A stretch of 64,000 nt of DNA from DASWLF01 sp963768765 (lineage in GTDB: Bacteria; Desulfobacterota; Desulfobaccia; Desulfobaccales; 0-14-0-80-60-11): contig CAVYJK010000021.1 of NCBI GenBank assembly GCA_963768765.1, positions 434,001 through 498,000 of the forward strand. Reading direction: 5' to 3'. The position numbers and the translations under genes are program-made. Shown here one piece after another: positions 1-6,633 of this stretch (positions within the stretch are counted from its first letter, which is position 1; the number at the start of each line of letters is the position of its first letter). Below the pieces are notes generated by a model. That model was not told the DNA's origin, searched no databases, and saw only the letters and a program-made list of their open reading frames with translations.

Positions 1-117
1 GAGGCCCTGGGCGCCGAGGCCCTGGGGCGCATGGCCAGCATCCGAGAGGAGTCCCGGGCCTACCGGATGCTCCGGGACGGCATCGAGAAGCGGGCCAGCC
101 TGGCCGCGGTGGAGTGA
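1..117 (+). CDS. C-terminal end of a Mu transposase A-like protein (partial)
   Basis: The reading frame is open from base 1 to a TGA at 115-117 and encodes 38 charged residues ending AAVE. Most of the gene lies outside the window. No catalytic motif is visible. The assignment rests on position: the next gene is a MuB-type ATPase, and MuA normally sits directly upstream of MuB in transposable phages. An unrelated small early gene cannot be excluded. Confidence 0.5.
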   Translation, partial: EALGAEALGRMASIREESRAYRMLRDGIEKRASLAAVE

Positions 118-124
118 GGGAAAT

Positions 125-150
125 GCAGGGGTCAGGGACCAGGGGTCAGC
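125..150 (+). repeat. GGGGTCA/GGGGCCA heptamer repeat, copy 1
   Basis: A short run of degenerate CAGGGGTCAGGGACC units in the gap before the MuB gene. The same unit recurs at about 1445, 1898, 4888 and 9492, always inside the prophage in this window. Confidence 0.8.
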
Positions 151-182
151 AAAAATAAAGATCAAAGGGCAGGAGAAAAATA

Positions 183-908
183 ATGCGTAAAACCTTTGTG
201 CAAACGGCCAACGTCAGCCGCACGGTGATTGCGGTGGAGGCGCTGCTCGCCAGCGTCCGGACCTCGCCGGGCCACGGCCTGATGCTGGTGGACGGCCGCA
301 CCGGCACCGGCAAGACCGTGACGATGGATCACCTGGCGGTGCACAACCGCCAGGCGGTTTATCTGCGCACCCACCGCCGGTGGACGCCGCCCTGGATGGT
401 GGAGGACATCTCCCAAGCCCTGGGACTGGCGGCCCAGGGCATCATGCGCACCAACATCCGGCGGCTCATCGACTACCTCAAGGCCCTGGGTCCCGATGGT
501 CAGAAGCTCATCATCCTGGACGAGGGCGACCGGGTGGTGCGCAACACCGACCTGCTGGAGACCCTGCGGGACCTGCACGACTTCAGCGGCACGCCCTTCA
601 TCCTGGTGACCGAAGGCCGGGGCCGGGAGATGGTGTCCCGGAAATCCGAGCGCACCTGGCGCCGGGTGGGACAGGTGGTGGAGTTTACCCCGCTCACCGT
701 GGCCGATGTGCAGCTCATGGCCCTGGAGTTGGCGGATCTCCAAATCAGCCGGCCCCTGGCGGAGCGGCTGCACCAGGATTCCAAGGGGGGCAGCTTCGGC
801 GAGGTCGTCGTCAACCTGGAAAAGGTGGAGGCCCTGGTGAAGGCCAATCCGGGGAAAGAGGTGGGCAACCTGGTGGACCTGGCCCTGCGGCAGCGGGCCG
901 TGGGCTGA
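183..908 (+). CDS. MuB-like transposition ATPase
   Basis: 241 residues. An AAA+ ATPase that in Mu-like phages binds DNA, selects the target site and stimulates the MuA transposase. A Walker A motif GRTGTGKT lies at about residues 38-45 and a Walker B LIILDEGD near residue 110, followed by a sensor-like LVTEGRG segment near residue 140. The length is typical of the short MuB proteins (AAA_22 type) of Mu-like prophages. The ATG is preceded by a purine-rich stretch (aggagaaaaata). Directly upstream is the presumed MuA end. Confidence 0.9.
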   Translation: MRKTFVQTANVSRTVIAVEALLASVRTSPGHGLMLVDGRTGTGKTVTMDHLAVHNRQAVYLRTHRRWTPPWMVEDISQALGLAAQGIMRTNIRRLIDYLKALGPDGQKLIILDEGDRVVRNTDLLETLRDLHDFSGTPFILVTEGRGREMVSRKSERTWRRVGQVVEFTPLTVADVQLMALELADLQISRPLAERLHQDSKGGSFGEVVVNLEKVEALVKANPGKEVGNLVDLALRQRAVG

Positions 909-910
909 AA

Positions 911-946
911 AGACGGTTTACGGTTTTCAGTTTTCGGTTTTCGGTA
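911..946 (+). repeat. CGGTTTTCGGTTTT repeat, copy 1
   Basis: Tandem TTTTCGG/TTTTCAG units between MuB and the next gene. A cleaner copy is at 21105-21141, and an A-rich relative (accaaaaact units) covers 2275-2302. Confidence 0.75.
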
Positions 947-965
947 AAGGAAAGGGAGGGGGTTG

Positions 966-1751
966 ATGAGCCTGGTGGAGAAGAGTTGGGTGGATAAGGT
1001 GCGGGGAGTCCTGGCCCAGGGCGAGGGCACCGTGCGGGAGCTGGCGGCCCGGCTGGATGTGCCCGAGGCGGACCGGGCGGGGCGCGAGCGGGTGCGCTTC
1101 GCCTTGGCGGACCTGCATGACCAAGGCGAGGCGGCCTACCGGGGCAGCAATCCCCGAAAATATCGCCTGGCGGGCAACTACTGGGGGCGGGCGGAAAAGC
1201 AGGAAAAACTCTGGCGGGCCATGTGCCTGGCGGCGCAGAAGGCCGCGCCTTTCACGGTGGCGGACCTGGTTTTGTTGACCGGGGCCGACCGGGACTACGC
1301 CAAGCGCTACGTGCGCTTTTGCGCCAACCGGGGTCTCATCCGGCCGGTGGGCAAAAAGGTCACGGCCCTGGTGTACCGGATGACGCCGGGACAGGAACGG
1401 CAACCCGCTCCCCGCTGGAACCGGCGGGCGGAGAAGCGGGCCAGGCAGGGGTCAGGGGTCAGGGGCCAGGAGTCAGGAAAATCGCTGCTCGTGGCCGCCC
1501 TGGAGGCCAACTGCACCAGGCTGGGGCGGGGCGACTGCGTCGGCTACCCGGAAAACTGCGGCTCCTGCGAGTTGCTGGCGCGGGCCAGGCTGGCCCGGGC
1601 GGGCGAGATCCTGGCGGACATGGAGACAGTGCTGGCCACCCTATCCGGGGAAACCTTGCTCCTCAAGGGTTTCCTGCGGGAGATGCGGGGCGCCCTGGGG
1701 CTGGAAAACAAGGAGGCCGGTCATGACGCAGTTGGTCAAGATCAACCCTGA
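966..1751 (+). CDS. Phage early protein with winged-helix-like halves
   Basis: 261 residues, no firm family. Two segments resemble winged-helix DNA-binding domains: residues 1-60 (VRELAARLDVPE, then a basic strand ending RKYRLAG) and about 85-135 (FTVADLVLLTGADRDYAKRYV). The C-terminal third has four cysteines, including a CVGYPENCGSC cluster. Residues near 160-175 are encoded by an in-frame copy of the GGGGTCA repeat, so the repeat has expanded inside the gene. The ATG at 966 is preferred to the in-frame TTG at 963. The end overlaps the next gene by 29 bases. Confidence 0.65.
   Translation: MSLVEKSWVDKVRGVLAQGEGTVRELAARLDVPEADRAGRERVRFALADLHDQGEAAYRGSNPRKYRLAGNYWGRAEKQEKLWRAMCLAAQKAAPFTVADLVLLTGADRDYAKRYVRFCANRGLIRPVGKKVTALVYRMTPGQERQPAPRWNRRAEKRARQGSGVRGQESGKSLLVAALEANCTRLGRGDCVGYPENCGSCELLARARLARAGEILADMETVLATLSGETLLLKGFLREMRGALGLENKEAGHDAVGQDQP
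1445..1477 (+). repeat. GGGGTCA heptamer repeat, copy 2 (inside a coding region)
   Basis: Four to five units inserted in frame in the gene at 966-1751, where they are translated as a Gly/Arg/Gln/Ser-rich linker. Confidence 0.85.
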
Positions 1752-1896
1752 GCGCAACCGGTTCTACTGCTGGCGGCACCGGCGCTGGGTGACGGTTAAG
1801 AAGCTCTCCTACTGCTTCAGCCAGCGCTGCCGGCGCATGTACGAGCCGGGCTGGGTCAAGGCCCGGCCGGGTCTGGCCGCGGCCAAGGGGATGTGA
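1723..1896 (+). CDS. Small basic phage protein, 57 aa
   Basis: A very basic small protein with many Arg/Lys and Trp residues and two cysteines (FYCWRHRRW and SYCFSQRCRRMYEPGW). It starts with ATG inside the end of the preceding gene in another frame, which suggests translational coupling. No family recognised. Its charge suggests nucleic-acid binding, but that is inference only. Confidence 0.6.
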   Translation: MTQLVKINPERNRFYCWRHRRWVTVKKLSYCFSQRCRRMYEPGWVKARPGLAAAKGM

Positions 1897-1897
1897 A

Positions 1898-1929
1898 GCA
1901 GGGGTCAGGGGGTAGGGGCCAGGGGTCAG
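1898..1929 (+). repeat. GGGGTCA heptamer repeat, copy 3
   Basis: Degenerate units (GGGGTCAGGGGGTAGGGGCCAGG) fill most of the gap between two small genes. Confidence 0.8.
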
Positions 1930-1959
1930 TTTTTAATAAAGATCGGGCGGGGCGGGGCG

Positions 1960-2073
1960 ATGAAATGGATTTTGCTGGCCTTCGTGGTGGCCGCGGTGCT
2001 GGTGGCGGGGCACTTTGAGGCTCAAAACGCTAAGGCCATAAAAAAAGAGGCCAAGGATGGACGGGAGGGGTGA
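1960..2073 (+). CDS. Small single-span membrane protein, 37 aa
   Basis: One hydrophobic helix (WILLAFVVAAVLVAG) followed by a charged tail. The TGA shares bases with the ATG of the next gene (TGATG), so the two are probably co-translated. Function unknown. Confidence 0.55.
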   Translation: MKWILLAFVVAAVLVAGHFEAQNAKAIKKEAKDGREG

Positions 2074-2264
2074 TGGCCGAGCCGCACTGCGACAATTGCA
2101 AATATTGGAGTCGGAAGTACCCGCCGCGCCGGGCCTCCGGCAAACGGGACTGGTCTTCCCCCATGCGACTCTGTCGGCAGTTTCAGGAGTTTTGGACCCT
2201 GCCCGGCTATATCTGCCGGGCTTACGAGAGCAAACAGGACAAGGCCAGGAGGCCTGAATCATGA
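2073..2264 (+). CDS. Small Cys-rich (zinc-binding-like) phage protein
   Basis: 63 residues with CDNCKYW near the start and single cysteines near residues 34 and 48, a spacing compatible with one zinc site. It starts at the ATG that overlaps the upstream stop; a GTG three bases upstream is also in frame. Similar small Cys-rich proteins recur at 4965, 6634, 10329 and 12482 in this prophage. Function unknown. Confidence 0.6.
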   Translation: MAEPHCDNCKYWSRKYPPRRASGKRDWSSPMRLCRQFQEFWTLPGYICRAYESKQDKARRPES

Positions 2265-2620
2265 ATTATTTTTACCAAAAACTAAAAACCAAAAACTCAA
2301 AACTGCGTTTCGCCCCCTGGCTGCTGCTGGCCGCGGTGCTGTTCTTTTCCGGCTGGATCGTCTATGCGGCGGACCAGGAGTGGGTGATCCGGGTGCTGGA
2401 CCGGGGGGACCTGGCGGTGATGGAGTTCGAGCTGCGCCGCCAGGGGCACCGGGTGCGGGTGGAGTCCGGGGTTTTGAAGCAGGGATTGGCGGGAGTCAAG
2501 TGCGAGCTGGAATGCCGCAGCGCCGGCGGTCTGGCCTTCACCTGGGTCTATCCCCTGGAGGGCGACGCGGAGAAAACCCTGGCGGGGCAGTGGGAGGGCG
2601 GGCCTTCCGCCCGCCCATAA
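2261..2620 (+). CDS. Signal-anchored phage protein, 119 aa
   Basis: A basic N terminus, then a hydrophobic segment (LLLAAVLFFSGWIVYA, about residues 20-36), then an approximately 80-residue soluble domain with two cysteines (CELEC). The first 15 residues are encoded by the A-rich repeat at 2275-2302, so the native start may be further in. It overlaps the preceding stop by four bases. No family recognised. Confidence 0.55.
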   Translation: MNYFYQKLKTKNSKLRFAPWLLLAAVLFFSGWIVYAADQEWVIRVLDRGDLAVMEFELRRQGHRVRVESGVLKQGLAGVKCELECRSAGGLAFTWVYPLEGDAEKTLAGQWEGGPSARP

Positions 2621-2644
2621 GGACGGCAGGCGGGGACGCCTGCC
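2596..2644 (+). repeat. GC-rich palindromic repeat (GGCGGG...CCCGCC type)
   Basis: Two adjacent palindromes, GGGCGGGCCTTCCGCCCGCC and GGCAGGCGGGGACGCCTGCC. Relatives occur at 5459-5482, 9549-9584 and 10270-10311. They look like REP-type dispersed repeats. The first half overlaps the end of the preceding gene. Confidence 0.6.
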
Positions 2645-2664
2645 CCACGGGAACAGGAGGGCCA

Positions 2665-3039
2665 ATGAATCCCAAAGAGGTGGAGCAATACAAGGCGAAG
2701 GTGATGATGGTGCTCAGCAGCCACGTGGGGCGGGGCCGGGCCATCGGCATGGCGGACCTCTACACCGAGGTGTATGGCAAAAGCCCCCGCAGCAGGATCA
2801 CCGGCACCCGGCGGCTGCGCAAATTGATCACCGGCCTGCGGAATCGGGGGGTGCCCATCTGCTCGGTGGCGGATGCGGAGGGGGGCGGCTACTATATCCC
2901 GGCGGCGGGCAGCGAAATGGAGGCCCATCTCAAAAGGCTGCGCAACCAGGGCCTGAAGAAACTGGTCCAGGAAGCCCACCTGCGCAAGATCAGCCTGCCG
3001 GAGCTGCTGGGGCAGATCAGTTTGAACCTGGAGGGGTGA
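2665..3039 (+). CDS. Phage winged-helix-like regulatory protein, 124 aa
   Basis: Residues 1-75 look like a winged helix: helical N terminus, RITGTRRLRKLITGLRNRG as the candidate recognition region, then a strand-turn-strand wing ending GGGYYIPA. The C-terminal half is helical and basic. The ATG with AGGAGG five bases upstream decides the start; a longer open frame runs upstream but lacks a ribosome site. Proteins of this shape are common in early regions of Mu-like prophages of delta-proteobacteria. Target unknown. Confidence 0.6.
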   Translation: MNPKEVEQYKAKVMMVLSSHVGRGRAIGMADLYTEVYGKSPRSRITGTRRLRKLITGLRNRGVPICSVADAEGGGYYIPAAGSEMEAHLKRLRNQGLKKLVQEAHLRKISLPELLGQISLNLEG

Positions 3040-3040
3040 G

Positions 3041-3136
3041 ATGATCCTGAGTGCGCTGAAAATTATCGGTTTCGTATCCCTGGGATTTATCTTGGGTTTC
3101 GTGGTTGCCGGCCTGTTGGCGGCGGGAAGGAGGTAA
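3041..3136 (+). CDS. Very small membrane protein, 31 aa
   Basis: A single hydrophobic helix (FVSLGFILGFVVAGLLAA) ending in Gly-Arg-Arg. ATG two bases after the upstream stop, TAA three bases before the next gene. The tight packing supports it being a gene. Function unknown. Confidence 0.45.
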   Translation: MILSALKIIGFVSLGFILGFVVAGLLAAGRR

Positions 3137-3138
3137 GG

Positions 3139-3294
3139 GTGGTTAATTTCTGGTTGACTCTGGGCTTGGGGGCGGTGTTGGGAATAGTCTTCTGGCAGTT
3201 AGCCCTGTTCCTGATTTTTCATCTCCGGCGCCCACCCAGAAGGGTCCCGTGGGTCGAACCGCCGCAACCCTGGGGAAGAAAGGATTTGCGATGA
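3139..3294 (+). CDS. Small membrane protein, 51 aa
   Basis: GTG start. One or two hydrophobic segments (LGLGAVLGIVFWQLALFLIF) then a Pro/Arg-rich tail. The stop overlaps the start of the gam gene (ATGA at 3291-3294). Function unknown. Confidence 0.45.
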   Translation: MVNFWLTLGLGAVLGIVFWQLALFLIFHLRRPPRRVPWVEPPQPWGRKDLR

Positions 3295-3794
3295 AGGCAA
3301 AACTGCAAGATAAATGGCCGACCCCGGCCCACGCCCAAATGGACTCCCTGTTGATGGAGATGGGGGAGTTGAAGGCGGAGGTGGACCGGGAGCAGGCGGA
3401 GGCGGAGGCCTCGCTGGCCCGGGCCAAGGAATTTTACCGGGACAACCTGGTGGTGCTGAAAAAGCGGGCCGAGCGGCTGCACAAGCAGATCCTGAGCCAG
3501 GCCAAAAAACGTCGGGACCAGTTGTTCGACGGCAAGGACCTGGTGGACCTGCCCCACGGCATCCTGCTCCATCAGGTGAAGGAACAGGTCAAAAAGGCGG
3601 CGGCGGTGCTGGCGAAGCTGGAGGAGTACGGCCTGGAGGAAGGCCTGCACCGGGAGGTCTCGGTGAATTGGGAGGTCCTGGAGTCCTGGCCGGATGAGAA
3701 ACTCCTGATGGTGGGTACCGAGCGGGTGCGCAAGGAGCTCTTCGCCTATGAGTTGAAGGGGAATTATATACTTGACTCCTCGGAGAATAAATGA
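3291..3794 (+). CDS. gam: Gam-like host-nuclease inhibitor, C terminus altered by an inserted cassette
   Basis: 167 residues. In Mu, Gam binds DNA ends and protects them from host exonuclease; Ku-like dimer fold. A long N-terminal coiled coil (about residues 15-75) is followed by the alpha/beta region seen in Mu-type Gam proteins. At base 3759 the frame runs into the left inverted repeat of the cassette, which supplies the last ten residues (NYILDSSENK) and the stop. Joining base 3758 to 4399 restores a longer tail that would end with TAA at 4456-4458, overlapping the next gene. The start overlaps the upstream stop (ATGA). Confidence 0.8.
   Translation: MKAKLQDKWPTPAHAQMDSLLMEMGELKAEVDREQAEAEASLARAKEFYRDNLVVLKKRAERLHKQILSQAKKRRDQLFDGKDLVDLPHGILLHQVKEQVKKAAAVLAKLEEYGLEEGLHREVSVNWEVLESWPDEKLLMVGTERVRKELFAYELKGNYILDSSENK
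3759..3779 (+). repeat. Left terminal inverted repeat of the SPFH cassette
   Basis: 21 bases, a perfect inverted match to 4370-4390. It is translated as part of the shortened Gam tail. Confidence 0.9.
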
Positions 3795-4363
3795 ACGGCC
3801 TAATTGAGTTCATTCGACGATTTGCTGAAATATTTATTTGGTGGACCATAATTCAGCCATGGGAGGGGGCAATTCGTGTCCGATTTGGACGTTGGGTGCA
3901 GACATTAGTTCCTGGTATTCATTTTCGTGTCCCCTATGTCGATTCAGTTTTCCGTCAGACGATGCGTTTGCGATTCTGTATGATGGGGGTACAAACGCTC
4001 TCGACAACTGACGGTAAGACTATTACACTTGCTGCCTCAGTGGGATACTGCATTGCTGACATTTGGAAACTTTATAATACCCTGCATCATGCCGAGGAAA
4101 CTATACGCCAGCTTGCCATGGGCGAAATTGCACGTTTTATTCAAACCCGAAAAGTTGTTGAATGTAATCCAGAAGCGATTGAAACCGCCATAAGCAAAAC
4201 TCTTAATTTTGATGATTATGGAATTGCCTTCGATAGTATTCGTCTGATTGACTTCGCTATTGTTAAAACTTTCAGACTTATTCAAGAACAACGTTATGGG
4301 ATTGGTGATATATTGGATACAACACGGCGAGACACTACAGCTACAGGGACACTACCATCATAA
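3791..4363 (+). CDS. SPFH/Band 7 (stomatin-like) membrane protein, cassette cargo
   Basis: 190 residues. A hydrophobic N terminus (EIFIWWTIIQPW) is followed by a canonical SPFH domain: GAIRVRFGRWV, VPGIHFRVPYVDSV, TTDGKTITLAASVGY, and YNTLHHAEETIRQL. It lacks the long C-terminal coiled coil of full stomatins. SPFH proteins oligomerise on membranes and organise microdomains; a phage role is not established. Codon and base composition differ sharply from the neighbours, consistent with recent transfer. The ATG overlaps the new gam stop (ATGA), so translation is probably coupled to gam. Confidence 0.85.
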   Translation: MNGLIEFIRRFAEIFIWWTIIQPWEGAIRVRFGRWVQTLVPGIHFRVPYVDSVFRQTMRLRFCMMGVQTLSTTDGKTITLAASVGYCIADIWKLYNTLHHAEETIRQLAMGEIARFIQTRKVVECNPEAIETAISKTLNFDDYGIAFDSIRLIDFAIVKTFRLIQEQRYGIGDILDTTRRDTTATGTLPS

Positions 4364-4369
4364 TAAAGG

Positions 4370-4390
4370 GGAGTCAAGTATATAATTCCC
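4370..4390 (-). repeat. Right terminal inverted repeat of the SPFH cassette
   Basis: Exact reverse complement of 3759-3779, followed by the second copy of the 8-base duplication (AATTGAAG). Confidence 0.9.
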
Positions 4391-4444
4391 AATTGAAGGG
4401 TGGATCAGGAAAGGGTGAACAGGTGCGAGAAAAGGAGAGCGGCG

Positions 4445-4642
4445 ATGGGGGGCAATAACGGCCGGGGCCGGCCCCAGGTGGAGGCGCAGATCCAGGCGAC
4501 GGTGGCGGTGATGGCGCAGATGAAGGTTTTTGGGATGGCGCTGGGCCAAAGCATTGAGGGGTTTATCGCCCAGGCCTGCCAGCAGGTTTACAGCGCGGTG
4601 GTGCGCCGGGGGGTGGAGAGCCTGTTCGAGGGGAAGTTATGA
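4445..4642 (+). CDS. Small phage protein, 65 aa
   Basis: A helical, Ala/Gln/Val-rich protein with a Gly/Asn/Arg-rich N terminus. The ATG would lie inside the end of the ancestral gam frame, a normal phage overlap that the cassette has removed. The stop overlaps the next start (ATGA). An upstream in-frame GTG at 4400 lies in gam-derived sequence and is not preferred. No family recognised. Confidence 0.5.
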   Translation: MGGNNGRGRPQVEAQIQATVAVMAQMKVFGMALGQSIEGFIAQACQQVYSAVVRRGVESLFEGKL

Positions 4643-4968
4643 CGGCAACTGGCTGTGTCCTTTTACCCCCGGCGCCCAATGATCTTTCCTGCCTGGTCAA
4701 CCAATGGCAGGCCTGGCGGGGGCTGAACGGCCCGGAGGGCAAGGCGGGGCCGCAGGAGTCCTGCCTGGAATGCCGGCAAGGGAGGAAAGTGATGAAGGCT
4801 GCGACCAAGGATAGCCGGGAATGGGAGCCGCGGCCGGCGGAGCTGACCTGGGGCAGATATGCCCAGGAAGTGGGGGGGGGGGGGAAGCAGGGGTCAGGGG
4901 TCAGGGGCCAGGGGTCAGAGGTCAGGGGTCAGGGGTCAGGGGTCAGGGCGAAGGGGCTGGCGACATGA
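4639..4968 (+). CDS. Phage protein with a repeat-derived C terminus, 109 aa
   Basis: The first 80 residues look genuine, with cysteines near positions 6, 18, 42 and 45 (SCLECRQGR). The remainder is encoded by a run of 13 G (4872-4884) followed by eight GGGGTCA-type units, giving a low-complexity Gly/Arg/Gln tail. The true C terminus has therefore probably been replaced or extended by repeat expansion. Both ends overlap neighbours by four bases. Function unknown. Confidence 0.5.
   Translation: MTATGCVLLPPAPNDLSCLVNQWQAWRGLNGPEGKAGPQESCLECRQGRKVMKAATKDSREWEPRPAELTWGRYAQEVGGGGKQGSGVRGQGSEVRGQGSGVRAKGLAT
4888..4948 (+). repeat. GGGGTCA heptamer repeat, copy 4 (longest array, after a G13 tract)
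   Basis: About eight units of GGGGTCA/GGGGCCA/GAGGTCA directly after a homopolymer of 13 G. The array lies inside the end of one gene and stops 16 bases before the next start. Confidence 0.9.
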
Positions 4969-5555
4969 AGGAGGACACATTTCCCTGCCGGGGCTATGGG
5001 GTGCCGGAGATGACCCCGGAGCGCTGCTTGGCGAACCAGTTGAGCCCGTTCTGTCTGCCGGGTTGGCCGTGCGAGACCTGCGAGGAGGGGGTGGGAGTGG
5101 TGGTTAAGGGGACAAGTTTTTGGTGCGGCAAACTGCAAGTCCAGGTGAACCAAGGGTTGTGTTACGCGGCCCGGTTCGAGGCCCGGCGGCGGGCGACGGA
5201 CTGGCCCGAGGGCCTGGGCTGGCTGGAGATTTGCCTGGAGTGCGACAACTATTTTAAGAAGGGCAAGGACGCTCCGGCGGACTGGGGCAAACCCTTGAGT
5301 GCGGCGGAAAAGGTCCTGGCGCAAAATTCCATAGGGCGGGATAGCGAGCCCGAAGTGGGGCAAGACCCCCGGAGATCTCGGGCGGCCGGATCCCCAAATC
5401 CCCCTGATAGTGGGGCGCCGGCCCTAAAACCAGGGGAAAATATGACAGAAATTATAACGGCGGGCAGGGACGCCCGCCCCACGAGGCCCAAGCGCCTGCC
5501 GGACTGGTGGTGGGATGCCACCCCGGCGGTGCGCCGATCTTATGAGGAGGGGTGA
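4965..5555 (+). CDS. Cys-rich phage protein, 196 aa
   Basis: Ten or more cysteines, mostly in the first 105 residues (CETCEEG, FWCGKL, ICLECDNYF), suggesting one or more metal sites. The C terminus (about residues 165-180) is encoded by a GC-rich palindromic repeat at 5459-5482 and then ends in a Trp-rich segment. The ATG overlaps the upstream stop by four bases; the open frame upstream of it is only repeat sequence. No family recognised. Confidence 0.55.
   Translation: MKEDTFPCRGYGVPEMTPERCLANQLSPFCLPGWPCETCEEGVGVVVKGTSFWCGKLQVQVNQGLCYAARFEARRRATDWPEGLGWLEICLECDNYFKKGKDAPADWGKPLSAAEKVLAQNSIGRDSEPEVGQDPRRSRAAGSPNPPDSGAPALKPGENMTEIITAGRDARPTRPKRLPDWWWDATPAVRRSYEEG
5459..5482 (+). repeat. GC-rich palindromic repeat inside a coding region
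   Basis: GGCGGGCAGGGACGCCCGCC, related to the copies at 2596, 9549 and 10270. It is translated within the Cys-rich protein. Confidence 0.65.
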
Positions 5556-5559
5556 GGGA

Positions 5560-5844
5560 ATGAACATCGGTTTCGGCAGTGAGATCCCGGCGGAATTCAT
5601 CCGGATCATTTTGCACGCCCACGGCTCCTGCTCGCGGGCGAGCGCGCCGGCCGTCTCCTCCCCCATCCGGCGGCTGATGGCCCGGGCCGAGGCCGACGGG
5701 CGGCTGGTGAACGCCACCCACGGCCGCAAAACCCGGTCGGTTATCATCACAAATAGCAACCAGGTGGTGCAGTCCGCGGTGCTCCCGGAAACCCTGAAAC
5801 TGCACTTCGAGGAGGAGCGGCGGAATGAGGCGGCTGGTCCTTAA
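5560..5844 (+). CDS. RemA-like (DUF370) DNA-binding regulator encoded by the prophage
   Basis: 94 residues. It starts MNIGFGSEI like RemA proteins and contains SPIRRLM, then LVNATHGRKTRSVIIT and QSAVLPETL, matching the RemA signature (SAPIKR, DATxGRRTRAVIIT, SAVQPET). RemA forms rings that wrap DNA and regulates biofilm matrix genes in Bacillus. Here one Arg of the GRRTR loop is Lys, and about 12 residues are inserted before the SPIRR helix. Location in a phage early region suggests phage or host gene regulation; the target is unknown. The ATG follows a GGGTGAGGG ribosome site. Confidence 0.75.
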   Translation: MNIGFGSEIPAEFIRIILHAHGSCSRASAPAVSSPIRRLMARAEADGRLVNATHGRKTRSVIITNSNQVVQSAVLPETLKLHFEEERRNEAAGP

Positions 5845-5947
5845 CATCCTATTTAACCCCACAATCCTCTTGGTCCTGGCCGGGCCGGGGCAGGCCGATA
5901 CTTATTATCTGGCCGACGCCGACCTCAGCGCCGGGGTTTTTGGGTAG
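5825..5947 (+). CDS. Small exported or membrane peptide, 40 aa
   Basis: Basic start MRRLVLN then a hydrophobic stretch (ILFNPTILLVLAGPGQA) resembling a signal peptide, leaving an acidic peptide of about 18 residues. It overlaps the end of the RemA-like gene by 20 bases. Function unknown; it could be a relic of a longer gene. Confidence 0.4.
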   Translation: MRRLVLNILFNPTILLVLAGPGQADTYYLADADLSAGVFG

Positions 5948-5951
5948 GGCA

Positions 5952-6107
5952 ATGAGCGAATCGGAGATCGAAGCCCTTGAAATCACCCTGGTAAAAGCGG
6001 CGGTTGAGGCCATCCTGATTACTCAGTTGGCCGCGGAGGCCGTGTTAAGCAGGCAATTACAAGCGGAGATCAGGCTCGAATCCGTTGACCTTACTGAAAA
6101 AGAATAA
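5952..6107 (+). CDS. Small acidic helical protein, 51 aa
   Basis: Predicted to be one amphipathic helix rich in Glu, Ala and Leu, ATG to TAA, between two other phage genes with normal spacing. No family recognised. Confidence 0.45.
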   Translation: MSESEIEALEITLVKAAVEAILITQLAAEAVLSRQLQAEIRLESVDLTEKE

Positions 6108-6119
6108 AGGAGATACGTC

Positions 6120-6626
6120 ATGGAATTGGCGATGCAGGAACTATCGATGAAGGTCGAGCAAAAGTACCGGGTGGAATGTCACGACCGCCTGGGGAAGCTG
6201 AAATGGATCGAGGAGTTCGGCAACCTGGTGGTGGGCGAAGGGCTGGCCAAATACCTGGACGCCACCTTGAAGACCGGCCTGGCCTCCCCGGCCTGGTATG
6301 TGGGCCTCAAGGGCACCGGCACCGTACTCAATGCCGACACCCTGGCGAGTCACGGCGGCTGGTCGGAGATCAACCCTTACTCCGGCAACCGGCCCGCCTG
6401 GACTCCCGGAGCCATCACCGGCACCACCACCCGGACCGTGGACAACTCGGCCTCCAAGGCGGTTTTCAGCATCACCGCCGCCCTGACGGTCTATGGGGCC
6501 ATGATGGCCAGCGTCAACACCGGCACCAGCGGCACCTTGCTGGGGGCGGGGGACTTCGGCACCCCTCGGGCGGTGGAGATCGGCGACACCCTGAGCGTCA
6601 CGGTGACCTGCACCCAGACGGGTTAA
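6120..6626 (+). CDS. Putative phage structural protein, 168 aa
   Basis: Good ribosome site (AAAGGAGAT) and ATG. The sequence is rich in Thr, Gly, Ser and beta-prone segments (TARGET-like TGTTTRTVDN, TSGTLLGAGDFGTPRAV). This style is common in virion proteins attached to capsid or tail in delta-proteobacterial phages. No named family can be assigned. With the next two large genes it forms a virion-like module placed unusually among early genes, before gemA. Confidence 0.55.
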   Translation: MELAMQELSMKVEQKYRVECHDRLGKLKWIEEFGNLVVGEGLAKYLDATLKTGLASPAWYVGLKGTGTVLNADTLASHGGWSEINPYSGNRPAWTPGAITGTTTRTVDNSASKAVFSITAALTVYGAMMASVNTGTSGTLLGAGDFGTPRAVEIGDTLSVTVTCTQTG

Positions 6627-6633
6627 TAATCCG

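Larger units (their letters stand above)
3759..4390 (+). mobile_element. Transposase-less insertion cassette with perfect terminal inverted repeats and an SPFH cargo gene
   Basis: Both ends are the same 21-base sequence in opposite orientation: GGGAATTATATACTTGACTC(C) at 3759-3779 and its complement at 4370-4390. Immediately outside lie AGTTGAAG (3751-3758) and AATTGAAG (4391-4398), an 8-base duplication with one mismatch. Removing the cassette plus one duplication copy rejoins gam in frame. The interior is clearly AT-richer than the flanks and encodes only the SPFH gene. Ends starting GGG with 8-base duplications fit the IS1595 family, known to include passenger-gene elements, but other families also make 8-base duplications. 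Confidence 0.85.

Noticed and set aside
4888..4948. Tandem repeats that might suggest a CRISPR array
   Set aside because: The units are 7 bases, contiguous and degenerate, with no unique spacers and no cas genes.
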